DNA from: JBFGCA01 sp041567315
Lineage (GTDB): Bacteria; Acidobacteriota; Thermoanaerobaculia; Multivoradales; JAHEKO01
DNA length: 46,059 bases
Direction of reading: 5' to 3'
Assembly (NCBI GenBank): GCA_041567315.1
Contig: JBFGCA010000024.1
Span: 1-46,059, forward strand
The position numbers and the translations under genes are program-made. Shown here piece after piece: positions 8,978-22,316 of this stretch. The first letter of the stretch is position 1, and each line of letters opens with the position of its first letter. The notes beneath the pieces were generated by a model. The model ran no database searches, had not been told where the DNA came from, and saw only the letters and a list, made by a program, of their open reading frames with translations.

Positions 8978-9831
8978 GAGCGGTAGTCGAAGGCGTTACG
9001 CCAGTGGGTGAAGGTCCACCAGCCGAGAAGCACCGCCCCGAGGCTCAGGGCGACGCCGATCGCCCAGGTCTCCGGGGCCGCGACCCGCTCGTAGTAGACC
9101 GGATCACGCACCAGCGTGCAGAGATGGAGCATCGGATTGAGCCGGAAGTAGCCCTGCAGGCTCTCGGGCACGATGCTCAGCGGGTAGATGATCGGGGTGG
9201 CGTAGAGCCAGGCGGTGAGCAGCACCTGGTAGGTCAGGCGCACGTCCTGGAAGAAGGCGGCGAGGGTGGCCACCATGAGGCCGACGCCGAGGGCGAACAG
9301 GGCGGTCAGCACGATGCCGAGCGGCACCGTGAGCAGCGCCCAGGTGAGCTGACCGTCGAACCACAGCATGATGGCCAGCAGCGGCAGCAGCGCGATCAGC
9401 CAGTTGACCAGGAAGGTCAGGATCCAGGCCACCGCGAAGGCGCTCCTCGGCACGTGGATCCGCTTGGCGAGGCTCTGGCTCTCGACGATCTCGTCGCTGA
9501 TCTGGAGCGTCGAGCGGCTCAGGAAGTCGAACAGCAGCAGACCGGCCAGCAGGTAGACCGGATAGCGGTCCATGAACTTGAAGATGGTGGAGAAGACGAC
9601 CGCCAGGATGGCCATCAGCATCAGCGGCTCGATCAACGTCCACAGCACGCCGAGCGCCGACTTCTTGTAGCGCAGCGTGAGATTGCGCAGGCTCCACTGG
9701 AGGACCAGGTCGCGGTACCGCCAGAGCTCGAGCAGCTCCTCCACGAAGGGATGGGGCCGCCGTGCGGAGTCGTAGACCGGCACGGCGGCCGGAGCGGACG
9801 CGGGGCCGGCGGGGACCGGTGTGGAGGGCAT
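8974..9831 (-). CDS. ABC-2 type polysaccharide export permease (Wzm-like)
   Basis: 285 aa. After a Pro/Ala-rich tail of about 25 residues comes ELWRYRDLVLQWSLRNL and YKKSALGVLWTLIEPLM, the hallmark N-terminal region of ABC2_membrane exporters. About six membrane helices follow, plus WLYATPIIYP, a conserved motif of this family. It forms the inner-membrane channel for glycan export with the ATPase at 8186-8977. ATG 9831 is the first in-frame ATG before the family homology. The preceding small lipoprotein gene ends 47 bases upstream, so the operon probably begins with that gene. Confidence 0.92.
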   Translation of the reverse strand: MPSTPVPAGPASAPAAVPVYDSARRPHPFVEELLELWRYRDLVLQWSLRNLTLRYKKSALGVLWTLIEPLMLMAILAVVFSTIFKFMDRYPVYLLAGLLLFDFLSRSTLQISDEIVESQSLAKRIHVPRSAFAVAWILTFLVNWLIALLPLLAIMLWFDGQLTWALLTVPLGIVLTALFALGVGLMVATLAAFFQDVRLTYQVLLTAWLYATPIIYPLSIVPESLQGYFRLNPMLHLCTLVRDPVYYERVAAPETWAIGVALSLGAVLLGWWTFTHWRNAFDYRS

Positions 9832-9878
9832 TCCTGGGAATTCCGGGGCGCGCCGCGGCGGAGCGCCCCGGGGCGTGG

Positions 9879-10127
9879 CTACTGTGGCGGCGACTGCTCT
9901 TCTTGCTGCTGGGCAGCGTCGCCCTCCGGCTGCCAGCCCTCGGCCTGGCCGGTCTCGAAATCCTGTTCGGAGATGGCGGGTCCGGAGGCCTCGGGGGCCG
10001 GCTCGGCCGGCGGCTGCTCGCCGGCCGGTGGTGGCGAGCCGCAGCCCGCCACGCCCAGGACCGCCAGCAGGGCGACGGTCGCGAGGCCGCCTGTCCACAC
10101 GCGAATCGAGGGGGCTCTAGGGGTCAT
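9879..10127 (-). CDS. Small lipoprotein of unknown function
   Basis: 82 aa. A clear lipoprotein signal ends in GVAGC with Cys29. The mature part is Pro/Glu/Gln-rich, low in complexity and probably disordered. ATG 10127 has a purine-rich GAGGAGCGAGGA stretch upstream as its ribosome-binding site. It is the first gene of the leftward ABC-exporter/glycosyltransferase operon. It could be an envelope accessory of polysaccharide export, but nothing in the sequence proves that; I recognise no family. Confidence 0.75.
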   Translation of the reverse strand: MTPRAPSIRVWTGGLATVALLAVLGVAGCGSPPPAGEQPPAEPAPEASGPAISEQDFETGQAEGWQPEGDAAQQQEEQSPPQ

Positions 10128-10201
10128 GCTGGTCCTCGCTCCTCGGGGCGTTCGGTGGGGTCGTTCGGTGCCCTGACCCGGATCCGTCCGACCGCCCGAT
10201 C

Positions 10202-10230
10202 AAAGAAAAGGGCGGCCCGACGGCCGCCCT
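10202..10230 (-). terminator. Rho-independent terminator of the secreted-protein gene
   Basis: On the minus strand a perfect 9-bp GC-rich stem (AGGGCGGCC / GGCCGCCCT, 4-base loop, 10209-10230) is followed directly by TTTTCTTTG. This is the clearest intrinsic terminator in the window. It lies about 120 bases after the stop of the 10353-10985 gene and before the lipoprotein start at 10127, so it separates the two leftward transcripts. Confidence 0.75.
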
Positions 10231-10287
10231 GGATGCTCGACTTGACCGGTAGCGCTGGTGCCCGATGCCGCTTCTGCGGCCCGGGCT

Positions 10288-10315
10288 CCACGCCCTGCCG
10301 GGGGGCAGGGCGTGG
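10288..10315. other. Perfect 12-bp hairpin downstream of the secreted-protein gene
   Basis: CCACGCCCTGCC and GGCAGGGCGTGG form a perfect 12-bp stem with a GGGG loop (CCCC on the minus strand), 38 bases after the stop at 10353. It has no adjacent T-tract, so it may stabilise the mRNA 3' end or assist the terminator at 10202-10230. Confidence 0.5.
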
Positions 10316-10352
10316 GTTCGAGACACCGAGCCGGCAGCTGCCGCCGGTCCTG

Positions 10353-10985
10353 CTACGGCGCGCGCCGGGACTCGTAGTCGTCGTGGCAGATGACGCCGGA
10401 GGTCCCCGGGTCGATGCCGGCGAAGGAGCCGAGCTGCTGCTGGTTGACGACGAAGAAGTTGTCCCGGTTGGTCTTCGACTTGGGCAGCCCGGCGCACTTC
10501 TTGATCGAGGCCTGCCCGTCGCCGGCTCCAGCCGAGCTCGACGCCTGCCAGTCGAACTGGAAGCACTGGTTGGCGTTCGGGGTGAAGAAGACCTCGCCCA
10601 CGAACTCCGAGCCGACGTCCAGGTTGTGCCACATCACCATCGTGAACTGGCCGTCCGGCCGGCGGCGCACCTGGGCGCGCCAGATGGTGCCCGAGCCGCC
10701 CGGGTCGCGAGCGCGGATCATCTGGTGGGTGTCGCCGTTGGTCATCGTGTAGCCGGCGGTCAGCTTGCTGAACACCTTGACGATGTGGCGGGTCTCGTTG
10801 GTCGGGCTGTCGTCGATCAGGAAGGCATTGGTGTTGGTCCCGTCGTGGGTCACCTCGAGGCCGAAGTTGGACGCGTTGAGCGCGCAACCGGCCGTGACTG
10901 CCAGCGAGGTGTCCGCCATTGCCGGGACGGCGCACAGGGCGACGAGGAACGCCGCGCCGACGCCGATCGCCGTAAGTCTCCGCAT
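10353..10985 (-). CDS. Secreted protein of unknown function
   Basis: 210 aa. A Sec signal peptide (about 24 residues, cleavage after AMA) leads into a mature, Thr/Asn/Asp-rich protein with four Cys in the mature part that could form two disulfides. I recognise no domain. ATG 10985 has an AGGAG ribosome-binding site 8 bases upstream; the upstream extension of the frame is not signal-like. It is monocistronic: its own TATAAT box lies about 80 bases upstream and a terminator about 120 bases downstream, which suggests a well-expressed periplasmic or extracellular product. Confidence 0.75.
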   Translation of the reverse strand: MRRLTAIGVGAAFLVALCAVPAMADTSLAVTAGCALNASNFGLEVTHDGTNTNAFLIDDSPTNETRHIVKVFSKLTAGYTMTNGDTHQMIRARDPGGSGTIWRAQVRRRPDGQFTMVMWHNLDVGSEFVGEVFFTPNANQCFQFDWQASSSAGAGDGQASIKKCAGLPKSKTNRDNFFVVNQQQLGSFAGIDPGTSGVICHDDYESRRAP

Positions 10986-11456
10986 CTTGCTGCTCCTTTC
11001 TGGGCTCGGTTCTCGAACCGTGTCCGGCCAGTCTACCGAAGTCTCGTCCGGTGGAACAAGGCGATTATACGGACTCTGCGGCGAGCGAGCATCTCCCGGA
11101 AGCGGGCTGGGCACCGCTGCTCGCCATAGGTCCGACTGTGATGAATCTACCATACTCGCGTCCGCGTCAACCCCCGCCCTTTCGGCCTCCGCGAACCGCC
11201 TGCATGCTCCCAGCGGCCGCATGACGGCAAGATGACGGGCCGTGGAACCCGATCAGGCCCCCGAAATCGCCCGCCCGCCTCGCCCGTCGAGCCACTCTGC
11301 GATGATAGCCTAGCGGACTCGCCCGGGCGAGTGAACTCCGTCACACGCAGTCGGGCAGGTCGTCTTCCAGCCAATAAGAGGATCGGTCGGCAGGCCGCCA
11401 CGAGGCCGGCTCGAATCGCCTCCGGCGGCGCTGCGGCCGGTAGCCGGGGAGGAGTC
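10986..11456. other. 471-base intergenic region between divergent genes, with an operator-like palindrome
   Basis: It separates the secreted-protein gene (leftward) from argG (rightward). It contains the minus-strand TATAAT at 11064-11069. At 11317-11332 there is a perfect 16-bp palindrome (ACTCGCCC/GGGCGAGT) just after a GATGATAGCCT stretch that might hold the argG -10. The palindrome could be an operator; it does not resemble the AT-rich E. coli ArgR box. No convincing ORF is present in the region. Confidence 0.4.
11064..11069 (-). promoter_or_regulatory. TATAAT -10 box for the secreted-protein gene
   Basis: A perfect consensus TATAAT on the minus strand, striking in such GC-rich DNA. The predicted start near 11057 gives a leader of about 72 bases before ATG 10985. 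No good -35 hexamer is seen at 16-18 bases. Confidence 0.55.
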
Positions 11457-12661
11457 ATGAAGAGGGTCGTTCTGGCGTATTCGGGAGGTCTCGACACCTC
11501 GGTCATCCTGCACTGGATCCGCGAGCGCTACGGCGCCGCCGTGGTCACCTACACGGGCGACGTCGGGCAGGGCGCCGACGAACTGGAGAAAGCGGGGCGC
11601 GCCGCCCGCCGCACCGGCGCCGCGGAGGTGATCGTCGAGGACCTCCGCGAGCGGTTCGTCCGCGACTGCATCTTCCCCGCGCTGCGCGCCAACGCGGTCT
11701 ACGAGTGGTACTACCTGATGGGCACCGCCCTGGCCCGGCCGGTGCTGGCCCAGGGGCTGGTCGAGGCCGCTCGCCGCACCGGCGCCGACGCCATCGCCCA
11801 CGGCGCCACCGGCAAGGGCAACGATCAGGTGCGCTTCGAGCTGTCGGCCTATGCGCTGCAGCCCGACGTCAAGATCATCGCCCCGTGGCGCGAATGGGAG
11901 CTCAAGGGGCGGGCCGACCTGGTGGCCTACGCCGCGCGCCACGGCATCGACCTGTCGGCCGCCCCCAAGCCGTCCTACTCGATGGACGCCAACCTGATGC
12001 ACGTCTCCTACGAAGGCGGGGTGCTCGAGGATCCCTGGGCGGCGCCGCCACCGGGGATGTTTCGGATGACCACCGACCCGGAGGAGGCCCCGGACCGGGC
12101 CGAGCGGGTGCAGATCGGCTTCGAGCGCGGCACCCCGGTGTCGGTCGACGGCGAGCGGCTCGAGCCGGTCGAGCTGCTGACCCGGCTCAACGAGATCGGC
12201 GGCCGCCACGGCATCGGCCGGGTCGACATGGTCGAGAACCGCTTCCTGGGCATGAAGAGCCGCGGCGTCTACGAGACCCCGGGCGCCACCCTCCTGCACC
12301 AGGCCCATCGGGCGGTGGAGTCGCTGACCCTCGATCCCCAGGTCCATCACCTGCGCGACGAGCTGGTGCCGCGCTACGCCGAGATGGTCTACAACGGCTA
12401 CTGGTTCAGCCCCGAGCGGGAGGCGCTGCAGTCGTTCATGGACCGGGTGCAGGAGCGGGTCAACGGCGAGGCGCGGCTCAAGCTCTACAAGGGCCACGCG
12501 ACCATCGAGGGGCGGCGCTCGGCGACCCACACCCTCTACGACGAGGCCACCGTCACCTTCGAGGCCGACCAGGTCTACGACCAGTCGGACGCCACCGGCT
12601 TCATCCGGCTGCGCGCCCTGCGGCTGCGCACCCTGGCGTCGCGCCGCATCTCGGAGGGCGA

Positions 12662-12665
<4 letters not shown>
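11457..12665 (+). CDS. argG: Argininosuccinate synthase
   Basis: 402 aa, the usual family length. It catalyses the ATP-dependent joining of citrulline and aspartate in arginine synthesis, in the cytoplasm. The N-terminal PP-loop AYSGGLDTS binds ATP. GATGKGNDQVRFE and WREWELKGR are ArgG signatures, and YSMDANLMHVSYEGG plus EDPW lie in the synthetase domain. ATG 11457 has a GGGGAGGAG ribosome-binding site. Its TGA overlaps the GTG of argH (GTGA), so the two are translationally coupled; no other arginine genes are in the window. Confidence 0.97.
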
Positions 12666-14029
<1,364 letters not shown>

Positions 14030-14041
14030 AGCCCGGAACTG

Positions 14042-14050
14042 TGCTATCAT
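14042..14050 (+). promoter_or_regulatory. Extended -10 promoter upstream of infC
   Basis: TGCTATCAT is an extended -10 (TG-N-TATCAT) starting 14 bases after the argH stop. No matching -35 is seen, which is acceptable for extended -10 promoters. The predicted start near 14057 gives infC a leader of about 224 bases. This leader contains inverted repeats such as CCGGTC/GACCGG (loop GCC) and CCGGGCAGC/GCTGCCCCCGG, so it may be structured. Confidence 0.5.
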
Positions 14051-14057
14051 TTGGCAA

Positions 14058-14129
14058 GTGCTGCCGGAGTTCGACCGCAATTCGCCTCCCGCCGAGGCCT
14101 CCCTCCTCGCCCCGATGCTGAGCCAGTGA
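14058..14129 (+). CDS. Possible 23-residue leader ORF upstream of infC
   Basis: GTG 14058 opens a 23-codon frame ending in TGA 14127-14129. The predicted transcription start (about 14057) coincides with the GTG, so it could be read as a leaderless peptide. There is no ribosome-binding site and no recognised family. It may be chance; the case rests only on the promoter-to-start spacing. Confidence 0.2.
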   Translation: MLPEFDRNSPPAEASLLAPMLSQ

Positions 14130-14280
14130 GCGCGTGGCGGCAGCCACGGGGGCCGGTCGCCGACCGGTGCCTCCGGGGCGGGTTCCGCTCCGCTGGCGTT
14201 GCCGGGCAGCGCGATGGCTGCCCCCGGTCCTCCGCACGGCCGGGGAGATCCACGATCTTCAGAGAAAGGACGAGCGTCTG

Positions 14281-15039
14281 GTGCCGTTGAGACGAAAGAG
14301 ATTCCCTCCCATCCGCAGAGAGCCCAGCGTCCGGGTCAACGAGATGATCCGCAGGAGTCCGGTGCGCCTGATCGACGCGGACGGCGCCCAGGTGGGCGTC
14401 GTCCCGGTCGAGGAGGCTCGCAAGCGGGCCGAGGAGAGCGGTCTCGACCTGGTGGAGGTCGGGGCCTCGGCCAACCCGCCGGTGGTGCGCATCCTCGACT
14501 GGGGCAAGCTCAAGTACGAGCGCGAGAAGAAGGCCCGCGAGTCGCGCAAGAAGACCCACGTCATCGACGTCAAAGAGGTCAAGTACCGGCCCAACATCGA
14601 CAAGCACGACTACGAGATCAAGACCCAGCGAGCGCGGCGATTCCTGAACCAGGGCAAGAAGGTCAAGGTCACCATCTTCTTCCGCTACCGGCAGCTGCGC
14701 CGCCCCGAGCTGGGCGATCTGATCCTCGACAAGGTGAGCGAGGAGCTGGCCGAGCTGGCGACCATCGAGTCGCGGACCAGGCTCGACAGCCGGCGGATGA
14801 TCATGGTGCTGGCGCCGCGGCCCAACATCATCCAGAAGACTACGGCGGCGAAGAAGGCCGCGCCCGCCGCGTCGGCTACCGCCGGGCAGGCCACCGCTGA
14901 TCAGGCCCCGTCCGCGCAGGAGCCCGCCGCCGAAGAGCCTGCCGCTGCGGCCCCGGCCGACGGGGAGGCCGCCGAGCTGCCCGCCGCCGAGGCGGTCGCC
15001 GCCGAGCCGGCGCGAGCCGCGGAAGGGCATTCCGGCTAA
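14281..15039 (+). CDS. infC: Translation initiation factor IF-3 with long Ala/Pro/Glu-rich C-terminal tail
   Basis: 252 aa. IF-3 binds the 30S subunit, prevents premature 50S joining and checks start codon and initiator tRNA. The N-domain (VNEMIRRSPVRLID, VPVEEARKRAEESGLDLVEV) and C-domain (KYRPNIDKHDYEIKTQRA, KVKVTIFFRYRQ, MVLAPRPN) are complete by about residue 180. A further 70 or so residues rich in Ala, Pro and Glu are extra compared with the 180-aa E. coli protein and look disordered. GTG 14281 is chosen because AGAAAGGA lies about 10 bases upstream. The gene is not followed by rpmI-rplT as in many bacteria; the next gene is a sulfotransferase-like protein. Confidence 0.94.
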   Translation: MPLRRKRFPPIRREPSVRVNEMIRRSPVRLIDADGAQVGVVPVEEARKRAEESGLDLVEVGASANPPVVRILDWGKLKYEREKKARESRKKTHVIDVKEVKYRPNIDKHDYEIKTQRARRFLNQGKKVKVTIFFRYRQLRRPELGDLILDKVSEELAELATIESRTRLDSRRMIMVLAPRPNIIQKTTAAKKAAPAASATAGQATADQAPSAQEPAAEEPAAAAPADGEAAELPAAEAVAAEPARAAEGHSG

Positions 15040-15076
15040 CCGCCGCTCGCCGACTGCAGGCGGCCCAGGGGCTGGC

Positions 15077-15844
15077 GTGACCACCCGACGGATCTGTCTG
15101 TGGTCGGGGCCGCGGAACGTCTCCACGGCCCTGATGTACTCGTTCGCGCAGCGCGGCGACACGCGGGTGGTGGACGAGCCGCTCTACGCCCACTACCTGC
15201 GGCTCAGCGGCGCCCCCCATCCGGGGCGCGAGGAGGTGCTGGCGGCGATGGACGCCGACGGCGAGCGGGTGGTGCGCGAGGTGGTCCTCGGTCCCTGCGA
15301 CCGCCCGGTGGTCTTCTTCAAGCAGATGGCGCACCACCTGGTGGAGCTCGATCGCGGTTTCCTGGACCGCACCCTCAACGTGCTGCTGATCCGCGACCCG
15401 GCGGAGGTGCTCCGCACCCTGGTGCGGCAGCTGCCGCGGGCGACCCTGGCCGACACCGGGCTGGCGGTGCAGTCGGCGCTGCTCGCCGAGCTGCGCGGCC
15501 GCGGGCAGGAGCCGCCGGTGCTCGATGCCCGCGAGCTGCTCCTCGACCCGGCCGCCGTGCTCGCCGAGCTGTGCCGGCGGCTGGGGCTCGAATTCGACCG
15601 GGCGATGCTCTCCTGGCCGCCCGGCCCGCGCCCGGAGGACGGCGTGTGGGCGCCGCACTGGTACCGCAACGTCCATCGGTCGACCGGATTCGAGCCCTAC
15701 CGGCCCAAGGTGGGGTCGTTCCCCGAGCGTCTCGAGCCGCTGCTCGCGGAGTGCCGGCCGCACTACGAGGCGCTCTACGCCGCCGCCCTCCGGGCGCCCC
15801 GCCCGGCGGCGGTCGAGGAGGCGGCGCCGCCGGCCAGACGATGA
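15077..15844 (+). CDS. Sulfotransferase-like protein paired with an aminotransferase
   Basis: 255 aa. The N-terminus (ICLWSGPRNVSTALMYSF) resembles the P-loop-like PAPS-binding region of sulfotransferase-family proteins, and VLLIRDPAEVLRTL matches the 3'-phosphate-binding Arg/Ser region. This group is often found next to, or fused with, class IV aminotransferases, as I recall. The start is GTG 15077. Its stop overlaps the ATG of the aminotransferase (ATGA), so the two are coupled and may act in one pathway, for example modification of an amino-acid-derived metabolite; the substrate is unknown. It might alternatively use a different phosphonucleotide. Confidence 0.75.
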   Translation: MTTRRICLWSGPRNVSTALMYSFAQRGDTRVVDEPLYAHYLRLSGAPHPGREEVLAAMDADGERVVREVVLGPCDRPVVFFKQMAHHLVELDRGFLDRTLNVLLIRDPAEVLRTLVRQLPRATLADTGLAVQSALLAELRGRGQEPPVLDARELLLDPAAVLAELCRRLGLEFDRAMLSWPPGPRPEDGVWAPHWYRNVHRSTGFEPYRPKVGSFPERLEPLLAECRPHYEALYAAALRAPRPAAVEEAAPPARR

Positions 15845-16754
15845 GCGACTACCGGCCCGACGAGCTGCCCGACCCGCGCAACGCCGAGATCCGGGTCTGG
15901 GTCGGCGACCGGCTGCTGCCCCGGGCCCAGGCCAAGGTCTCGGTCTTCGACAGCTCGGTCCAGGGCGGCGACGCGGTGTGGGAAGGGCTGCGGGTCTACG
16001 ACGGGCGGATCTTCCGGCTCGACGCCCATCTGGAACGGCTGCGGGCCTCGGCCCGGGCGCTGCGGTTCGAGCCGCCGCCGGACCTCGACCGGGTGCGCGC
16101 GGCGCTGTTCCGGACCCTCGAGGCCAACCGCATGCGCGACGGCGTCCACGTCCGCCTGACCCTCACTCGCGGCCCCAAGGTGACCTCGGGGATGAGCCCG
16201 CGCTTCAACCGCGCCGGCCCCTGTCTGATCGTCCTCGCCGAGTGGAAGCCGCCGGTCTACGACCGCGACGGCATCCGGCTGATCACCGCCTCGGTGCGGC
16301 GGCACTCCCCCCAGACCCTGGACTCGAAGATCCACCACGCCAACCTGCTCAACAACATCCTGGCCAAGATCGAGGCCGACGTCGCCGGAGCCGACGACGC
16401 GGTGATGCTCGACCTCGAGGGCTTCGTGGCCGAGACCAACGCCACCAACCTGTTCCTGGCCCGCGGCGGCGCCCTGGCCACTCCGGTCGCCGACCACTGC
16501 CTCCCCGGCATCACCCGCGGCGTGGTCCTCGAGCTGGCGGCTGGCGCGGGCATCCCGGCCCGCGAGCGCCGCGTCACCCTCGCCGAGCTCCACGCCGCCG
16601 ACGAGGTGTTCACCACCGGCACCATGGGCGAGCTGACCCCGGTCCTCGAGATCGACGGCCGTCCCATCGGCCCCGCCGCCGCCGGCCCCCTCACGCGCCG
16701 CCTCCAGGACCTCTACGCCGCCCTCACCCGCCGCGAGGGCGAGCCGCTGCCGTT

Positions 16755-16758
<4 letters not shown>
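15841..16758 (+). CDS. Class IV aminotransferase (branched-chain / D-amino-acid aminotransferase-like)
   Basis: 305 aa, fold-type IV PLP enzyme. VFDSSVQGGDAVWEGLRVYDG is split across the usual N-terminal motif; the PLP Lys is in LDSKIHHANLLNN; GFVAETNATNLFL and TTGTMGEL are the cofactor-binding signatures. These match branched-chain aminotransferase and 4-amino-4-deoxychorismate lyase relatives; IlvE-like activity is the most likely but not certain. ATG 15841 overlaps the upstream TGA. Its TAG stop shares the palindrome CTAG with the stop of the convergent RND gene (16755), leaving no room for a terminator between them. Confidence 0.88.
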
Positions 16759-19870
<3,112 letters not shown>

Positions 19871-19871
<1 letters not shown>

Positions 19872-21076
19872 CAGTGGTGGTGCCCCTCGAGGCCGCCCTT
19901 GAGCGCCTCGGATTTGAGCGCGAAGGTGCCCGCCACGGCGACGCCCTCGCCGGGGTCGAGCCCCTCGAGCACTTCGGCCCAGCGGTCCCACCGGTGCCCC
20001 AGGCGGACCTGGCGGCGCTCGAAGGCTCCTTCCCCCTCGGCCACGAAAACCCAGTCGCGGTCGTCGATCCGGGCGACTGCCGACTGCGGCACGGCCAGCA
20101 CCCGGGTTGCGGTCTCGAGACCGCCGCCGGCCGCGATCGTCGCGTAGACGAACATCCCCGGCTTGAGCTTGCCCTCCGAGTTGTCGATGACGGCGCGCGC
20201 GGCTATCGTCCGGCTGTGGGGGTCGACGACCTCGGCGACGTAGTCGATCCGCCCCTCGAAGCGGTGCTGGGGATGGGACTCGCACTCGAGGCTCACCGCC
20301 GAACCGGTCGAAACCGCGGGCAGGTCCTTCTCGAAGAGCTGCAGCGTGAGCCACAGCTCGCCCAGCTCGGCCACCACGAAGAGCCTGGCGTCGGCGGTCA
20401 CCACCTGCCCGACCGAGGCCGCGCGCTCGGTCACCCGGCCCGCGATCGGCGCCCGCACCGGGTAGACGGTCGTCGGCCGCGAGCTCTCGGAAGCCAGCAC
20501 CTCGACGTCGGCGGCGCTCAGTCCGAGCAGGTGCAGGGTCTGGATCGCCGCCTCCAGCTCGGCCCGCGCGGTCTGCCGCTCGCCTTCCCGGCGCAGCAGC
20601 TCGCCGCGGCTGATCGCCTGTCCGTCGAGCAGCAGCCGCGCCCGCTCGTACTCGGCGTCGCGCACCCGGGCCGCCGCCAGCGCCCGCCGGTAGTCGGCCT
20701 GCGCGGCGCCCAGCTCGGCGCTGTCGATCCAGGCCAGCACCTCGCCGGCGGCGACCCGGGCGCCGTAGTCGGCGACGACCCGGGAGACACGGCCGCCGAT
20801 CCGGGCAGTGGCCACGGCCATCCGGTTCTCGTCGTACCCGAGCCGGCCGGTCGCCTCGACGGTCGGCGCCAGGACGCGGAGGGAGGCCGGCTCGACGACG
20901 ATGCCGGCGCTCTCGACGGCCTCCGGGGACAGCGCGATCGTGTGGGCCCCCCTGTCGTGGGCACCCGTCTCGTGGGCATCGGCTTCGCCGCGCTCCGCCG
21001 GCGGGTGCGGGGAGCCGCAGCCCGCCGCCAGGAGGAGCGGGAGACACCAGAGGATCCGGAGGTTAGTCGTCGTCAT
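19871..21076 (-). CDS. Periplasmic adaptor lipoprotein of metal efflux (CzcB/CusB-like)
   Basis: 401 aa. The lipoprotein signal ends in LAAGC (Cys20). A His/Glu/Asp-rich segment (AHETGAHDRGAHT) follows and the protein ends in GHHH, both plausible metal-binding sites. The barrel-sandwich/lipoyl halves (ATARIGGRVSRVV and YPVRAPIAGRVTERAASVG) flank a coiled-coil hairpin at about residues 110-190. GKLKPGMFV is the membrane-proximal motif. It bridges the RND pump to the TolC-like channel. Its start overlaps the end of the outer-membrane gene by 14 bases. Confidence 0.94.
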
Positions 21077-22316
21077 CTGAATCGACCTCTTCGAGGGACG
21101 CTCCCAGGAGCTGCTCGATCCGCAAGCGGGCGAGGGTCAGGCGCGCCCCGGTCTCGGCCTCGGCCAGCCCGACCTCGAGCGACGCGCGCTGCGCATCCAG
21201 GAGGTCGAGCAGCGAGCCTTCGCCGTTCTCGTAGCTGAAGCCCGAGATCTCGACCGTCCGCTGCGCGGCCTCGCGCCAACCCTCCGGGTAGAGGGCGAGG
21301 GTCTCGGCGGCGGCGCGGTATTCGGCGACCGCCCGCTCCAGCTCGATCTCGAGCTCCAGCCGGAGGTCCTCGAGCTCGGCGCGGCTTCTCCGGAGGTCCG
21401 CCTCGGCACCGGCCACCGCCGCCCGGTTCCGGTTCCACAGCGGAAGGGTGAGGGCGACGCCGCCCGAGGTGGCCTCCTTGTCGAGCTCCGACTCGCGGGC
21501 GATCGAGAGCTCCACATCGGGCAGCGCGCCCAGCCTCTCGGCGGCCCGCTCCGCCTCGAACCCAGCGATCATCGCCCGGGCCGCCCGGAGCCGCGGACTC
21601 GAGTCGTCGAGCCACGCCAGGAGCACTTCGAGGAGCGGCAGCGCGCGCGGCGCGTCGAGATCGCCGGCCACCACGAAGTCGGCGCCGAGCGAGCGATTGC
21701 AGACGACGTCCAGCGCCGCGCGGGCGGTGGCGAGCTCGCGGCCGAGCTCGAGTGACAGCCGGCGCCTCGCGAACCACTCGGTTCGGGCCTTGATCGCTTG
21801 GAGCGGAGGGGCCTCGCCGGCCTCGACCCGCCGCTCGATGAGCTCCAGCAGGCGGCCGGCGATCGCCTCGCTCTCGCCGCCGACCTCGGCCGCCCGCCCG
21901 GCCAGGACCACGCCCACCCACAGCCGGCCGACCTCGTAGTCCAGCAGGTCTTCGAGGGCCCGCAGGTCGTGGCGGGCCTGCTCGCCGACCGCCGCGGCGG
22001 CGCGCACCCGCCAGCGGCGGGAGCCGGGCAGCGGAACGCGCTGAGCGAGCTCGACCCGCCACTCGGTGCCCGATGCGGCGCCGCCGTCCGCCCGTCCCGA
22101 TTCGAGGAGGGCGACGGGATCGTCGAGGAGGCGCCGCCGTCGCTCCATGGCCGTCGCGGCGTCGACGGCCGCCTGCGCCGATGCGAGGGTCGGGTGCTGG
22201 GCGCGGGCGGCGGCCCGCAGCTCCTCGAGCTCGTAGGTTCGAGCCGCAGTGGCGGGGGCGTAGACCACAGCCGCCGCGAGAACCGCCATCGCCGTCCTGT
22301 TGTGTCGCTTGGTCAC
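21063..22316 (-). CDS. TolC-family outer-membrane efflux protein
   Basis: 417 aa. A signal peptide with cleavage near APATAA precedes two OEP repeats rich in Ala, Arg and Glu, forming the long periplasmic helices; LTLPLWNRNRAAVAGAEADL is the family motif in the second repeat, and ENGEGSLLDLLDAQR is also typical. It provides the outer-membrane exit duct for the RND pump. GTG 22316 is chosen because GGAGG lies 6 bases upstream and it starts directly before the signal peptide; the frame extends upstream to 22385 but without a signal. The acidic tail SDDDD could bind metal. Confidence 0.9.
   Translation of the reverse strand: MTKRHNRTAMAVLAAAVVYAPATAARTYELEELRAAARAQHPTLASAQAAVDAATAMERRRRLLDDPVALLESGRADGGAASGTEWRVELAQRVPLPGSRRWRVRAAAAVGEQARHDLRALEDLLDYEVGRLWVGVVLAGRAAEVGGESEAIAGRLLELIERRVEAGEAPPLQAIKARTEWFARRRLSLELGRELATARAALDVVCNRSLGADFVVAGDLDAPRALPLLEVLLAWLDDSSPRLRAARAMIAGFEAERAAERLGALPDVELSIARESELDKEATSGGVALTLPLWNRNRAAVAGAEADLRRSRAELEDLRLELEIELERAVAEYRAAAETLALYPEGWREAAQRTVEISGFSYENGEGSLLDLLDAQRASLEVGLAEAETGARLTLARLRIEQLLGASLEEVDSDDDD

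Noticed and set aside
10304..10330. tRNA T-arm, because of GGGTTCGAGA
   Set aside because: The stem pairs at only three positions and no acceptor, D or anticodon arm can be built around it.
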